Assembly: GCA_035048495.1 (NCBI GenBank)
Contig: CM068552.1
Coordinates: 17,174,753-17,238,752 of the forward strand
Reading direction: 5' to 3'
DNA length: 64,000 bases
DNA from: Euptelea pleiosperma
Taxonomy: Eukaryota > Streptophyta > Magnoliopsida > Ranunculales > Eupteleaceae
The notes beneath the pieces were generated by a model that made no database searches, was not told where the DNA came from, and saw nothing but the letters and a program-made list of their open reading frames with translations. The translations under genes and the position numbers were made by a program. Shown one piece after another: positions 60,503 to 64,000 of the stretch. Within the stretch, counting starts at the first letter, position 1; the number at the start of each line of letters is the position of its first letter.

Positions 60503-62829
60503 AAACTAGGTCAGAGATCATGAAAGTGGTGTTAAAATTTCAAGAGGGGTACTTGGATTATGCGTCCAAAAGCACGTTCATAGCCATGATCCCGAAAAAA
60601 CATGGGGCAGAAGACATAGCATATTAAAGACCTATTAGTTTGGCGGGTAGTGTGTACATGATCATTGCCAAGATGCTTGCTTCTAGAATCCGCAGGGTGT
60701 TGTCTTCGGTCATTTTCCCTGTTCAGGGAGCTTTTGTGAGGGACCGACAGATCCTAGACGGGGTCATGATTGCTAATTAGTGTATTGATTCCAAATCCAA
60801 CTTGGGGATCCGGGGATTGTTTCCAAGATTGACATGGAGAATGCGTATGACCACGTTAATTGGATATTTCCGAGCTACATGCTTCTCAGGAGGGGTTTGG
60901 TGAGAAGTGGAGAATGTAGATAAAAAATGCATCTTGTCTGCTTCATTCTCCATATTAGTGAATGGATCCTCCGCTGGCTATTTCAGAAGTTCTAGGGGGT
61001 TGGGACAAAGAGATCCACTATCCTCCTTGTTTGTCGTGGTGGTGGAAACCTTGGGAGCATGATGACTAGAGCCGTGAATATTGACGAGTTAGTGGGTTTC
61101 GAGGCCGGCCCTGGAGCTCCTAGGATCTCCCACCTCCAATTTGTAGATGACACTCTTATACTCCTTGGGCCTTTAGTCCAGCAGGTTCGGTTTCTAAAAA
61201 ACTTCTTATTTGTTTTGAATCTGTGTCAGGTTTACGTGTAAAATTATCCAAAAGCAAGGTGTGTGGTGTGGGTGAGGTGGAGAATATCATGGTTTTGGTA
61301 GGCATCCTGGGATGCGGTATTGATAGATTACCAGCTACTTGGGCCTAACCTCTAGGGGCTTCCTACAGATCCAAGGCCCTCTGGGAACTGGCTGTTGAGT
61401 TCTTTAGGAGAAGGCTAGCTTTGCAGAAGTCGAGATATCTAAAGGTGGGAAACTGGTGTTGATCAAAAGCACCATTTCTAGTTTGCCTATATATCATCTA
61501 TCCCTGTTTTCGATTCTGAGTAGTGTGGAAAAGTTCATGAGGACTTTGTGTGGAATGACAGTGTGGATATCGACAAATTTCATTTGGTCGAGTGGAAGAC
61601 GGTTTACAATTCTAAGGCAAAAGGAGGATTGGGGGTTAAGAAGATCAAAGTCATAAACTAGGATCTGCTAGGAAAGTGGTTATGGAGATTTGGGATAGAG
61701 CTCTCTAGTCTTTGGCGGAAGGTCATTGTGGGCAAGTATGGGTTCTTGCTCTTCGGGTGGGAGAGTGGTGCGGCTCATTTATCGTATGGCTGTAGTGTTT
61801 GGAGAGGGATCTTGAAGATTACTTGGGACTTTTCCAGAGGCATTCGTTTTCGGGCAGGGGAAGGGAATAGGATCAGGTTTTGAAAGGACTTACAGTGTGG
61901 AAAGGCTTTATTCTCTGCAGATTTCTCGGAGCTCTATTCTCCTTTTTAGAGCAAGAATTGTTCTATTTTGGAGTGTGTTGAAAGTGGGTTGGAACCTTGG
62001 CTTCAGGGGAAATCTCAGTGACTGGGAGATTGAGCCTCTTTCCAGATTACTCTCTCGGTTACAAGACTTCCATTCGTCTCTTATGGTTTAGGACAAGCAC
62101 CTTTGGAGGTGGACTAAAAGCAAGTTGTTTACGGTTCGGTCGTTTTATGAGGCTTTGGATAAAACTGTAGGTATCAATTATCCTAACTCCCTAGTTTAGG
62201 AATTTAAAGTACCATCTAAGGTTGCATACTTCTTATGGACAATCTCGCTAGAGAAGATCTTGACGGTGGACCACTTGATCTCTAGATTGTCATTGTTGAT
62301 TATTGCTCGGTGTGCAAACATTGGGGAGAGTCTATTAATCACCTTTTGCTGCATTGTGATTTTGTTAGGGAGGTCCTTTTTTTTTCCTGTCCGAGTTCAG
62401 GACGCGTTGGGTGATGTCGAGCTCTATTCTGGATCTTCTTAGCTAGAAGTCCCATGTTTTCTCCTCCAGATGGCGGATCTTGTGGCGGGTTCATCCCTTC
62501 GCAATCTACTAGGGTCTTTGGAGGGAGAGGAATATCATAGTTTTCGAAGGCAAGAGTGAATACTTGGCTTCAATTATCCTCAACATCAAGGGGATGGTGT
62601 TCTTTTGGTCTAAATTGTTTGTGGAATACAAATGTCTTTTCTTTGAAGATTTCGTGTTCTGCTGGGACTTTCTTTGGTCTAGGAATGTTTGTTAGTCCGT
62701 TGTTTTCCCTTCTTATTTTGTTTGTGCTTTTTCAACTCTTAGTAGGTCTTCTCGACCTTTTTAGCTATTTTCCCTGTATCTTCTTGGCTTTTGCATTCTC
62801 AATAAATCTTATACTTATCAAAAAAAAAA
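60503..62829 (+). mobile_element. L1 LINE, 5'-truncated, sense, with target duplication
   Basis: It is flanked by the 11-bp duplication AATAGGTCCAT (60492-60502, and 62828-62838, overlapping the poly(A)). Decayed ORF2: AMIPKKHGAEDIA, GAFVRDRQILDGVMIAN, VSKIDMENAYDHVNWI, the catalytic LQFVDDTLILLG at 61137 (DD intact), GASYRSKAL, LIKSTISSLPIYHLSLFSI, then the zinc-binding region to about 62450. The 3' end is AATAAATCTTATACTTATC plus poly(A). Many stops and frameshifts. Confidence 0.88.
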
Positions 62830-62838
62830 TAGGTCCAT

Positions 62839-63363
62839 GGATCCGGTAAATCCATTATAGATATATGATCTAGCAACCATTGTATGCTAGATCTACCGTG
62901 TTCTACGCCATTTTTCCAACAAAAAACAGTACCTTCTAGAATGTTGATGAAGATTCCTTGATCTCCAATTTGATGAGGACTAGATACGTTTTAGCCCCAT
63001 ATACTGAAAAGAGTTGGCTTTTTTTTAATATACATGCAAGATGCCATGGATTGCACGGAGAGAAAAAGGGAAATCCTTTTCTCTCGTTGCAAAGTTCCAT
63101 ACTTGGATCTTATTTGTTAGTTAAGGTGATGTGGCTCTAGGAGATTGAAAGCCTTGGATGAAATTATAACTAGGATAGGGTGGGGATCTCAAAGGATTGG
63201 AGGGAGATGAATAGGAAAATTCGTGAAAGGTGACCAGAGAAGGCTGCAGAAGTGTGTGACAGCGATGGGTGCTTGACCTAGTTCTTAGTTAGAAGGCTAA
63301 ATCAAGATAAATTTGGTTTAATGGGACTCCTGTTTTGGAAAAAATGTTGGATATGTAGTTAGA
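62839..63363. other. unassigned sequence
   Basis: No bounded repeat or coding resemblance that I trust. Confidence 0.45.
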
Positions 63364-63371
63364 AGCTACAG

Positions 63372-63617
63372 CATGGTTCAAAGTACACGGTATCATTTCG
63401 GTATCGTTCATGGGCGATACCGAAACGTATCGGAAGTATCGTTTGGTTTCAGACGAATCATCGTGAAACCGAAACGAAATGTAAGTGCAAATTTACACAT
63501 GATGAATTATCGTTCGGTTTCGGATGAAACCAACCAAAAAGTATGTAGTTTCGTCCTATAGCGAAACCAAAACGAAATGAAATGGACGAAACGTTTCGGA
63601 CGAAACTTTGAACCATG
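63372..63617. mobile_element. 246-bp MITE, hAT-type target duplication
   Basis: Perfect 13-bp inverted ends, CATGGTTCAAAGT and ACTTTGAACCATG. It is flanked by AGCTACAG (63364-63371) and AGCTATAG (63618-63625), an 8-bp duplication with one transition. The interior is full of CCGAAAC/GTTTCGG repeats. No coding capacity. Confidence 0.85.
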
Positions 63618-63625
63618 AGCTATAG

Positions 63626-64000
63626 AGAGTTGTCACATATGTCAAAAATGGCCAAAAGGGGTTATAGATTGTTAAAATCTAGGGTTTTCCGTTAGAAGTT
63701 TATGCAGCTGGAGCAAGTGAGAGAGTTGCTTTCTTGTTTAGTCCAACTGGTAATGCTGAAGTAATTAAGGAGTAGGCTAACTGGTGAAAAATTCCATTCC
63801 TAGTAGAAGTGAATGAATTGGAAGGGATCCTATTTATGTTCCAGTTGGGGAAGGATCATTGAGAAGGTAGGGGAGGAAGAGATGAAAATTCTAAAGTTGA
63901 CATCTTGATTAAAAATCTGAAGCGTGTATTATTTGTTTGGTGGGAACAGTTGCTGGTCAACCTCAGGGTTCGACTCTCGGGCCATATCTTTTTGCACTTT
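63626..64000. other. unassigned sequence to the window edge
   Basis: I see nothing recognisable, and no TIC40 final exon. Confidence 0.45.

Overview
This is nuclear DNA of a flowering plant. It holds one host gene, which runs left to right across most of the window and is buried in transposons. Everything else I can identify is a retrotransposon, a DNA transposon derivative or unassigned AT-rich sequence. I see no bacterial genes, rRNA, tRNA gene or CRISPR array. The species cannot be fixed from the sequence. The very long repeat-filled introns would suit a magnoliid or early-diverging eudicot, but that is a guess.

The host gene is TIC40, the co-chaperone-like component of the chloroplast inner-envelope import machinery. 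I assembled 12 exons by matching translated pieces to the known TIC40 protein order and checking GT/AG borders and codon phase: 13127-13226 (acceptor tentative), 13453-13510, 13643-13660 (an 18-base microexon), 16191-16449, 34932-35038, 35129-35195, 44860-44938, 46941-46981, 47664-47709, 58004-58098, 59462-59565 and 59638-59685. All phases join and no stop interrupts the reading frame. About 1.0 kb of coding sequence is spread over more than 46 kb. Three introns are about 18.5, 9.7 and 10.3 kb. The first exon(s), for the transit peptide, and the last exon were not found; the last intron runs past the right edge.

Layout. 1-3035: unassigned sequence with one hAT-like element. 3036-6061: antisense L1 LINE. 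6340-7975: sense L1 fragment meeting, tail to tail, an antisense L1 (7976-9471 and 11417-11997) that is split by a short Copia element (9477-11411). 13127-16449: first exons found, with a 5' Copia fragment at 14268. 16450-34931: giant intron holding an RTE-type LINE (19440-21635 and 33229-33835) split by an antisense Copia (21636-33223), itself split by a young sense Copia (22196-27593) with identical LTRs. 35196-44859: a Gypsy element and an inverted second copy of its ends, an antisense Copia and an antisense L1. 47710-58003: two related hAT derivatives, fold-back MITEs and an antisense Gypsy split by a sense L1. 59686-64000: a SINE-like element, an L1 inserted in its tail, and a MITE with 8-bp target duplications.

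The host gene appears intact while almost every element is broken. The exception is the young Copia, whose long frame is interrupted only by two TAG codons. I found no clearly new biological system. The most notable points are the extreme intron expansion of TIC40, its 18-base microexon, the datable nest of insertions, and the shared 3' tail of a SINE and the local L1 family.
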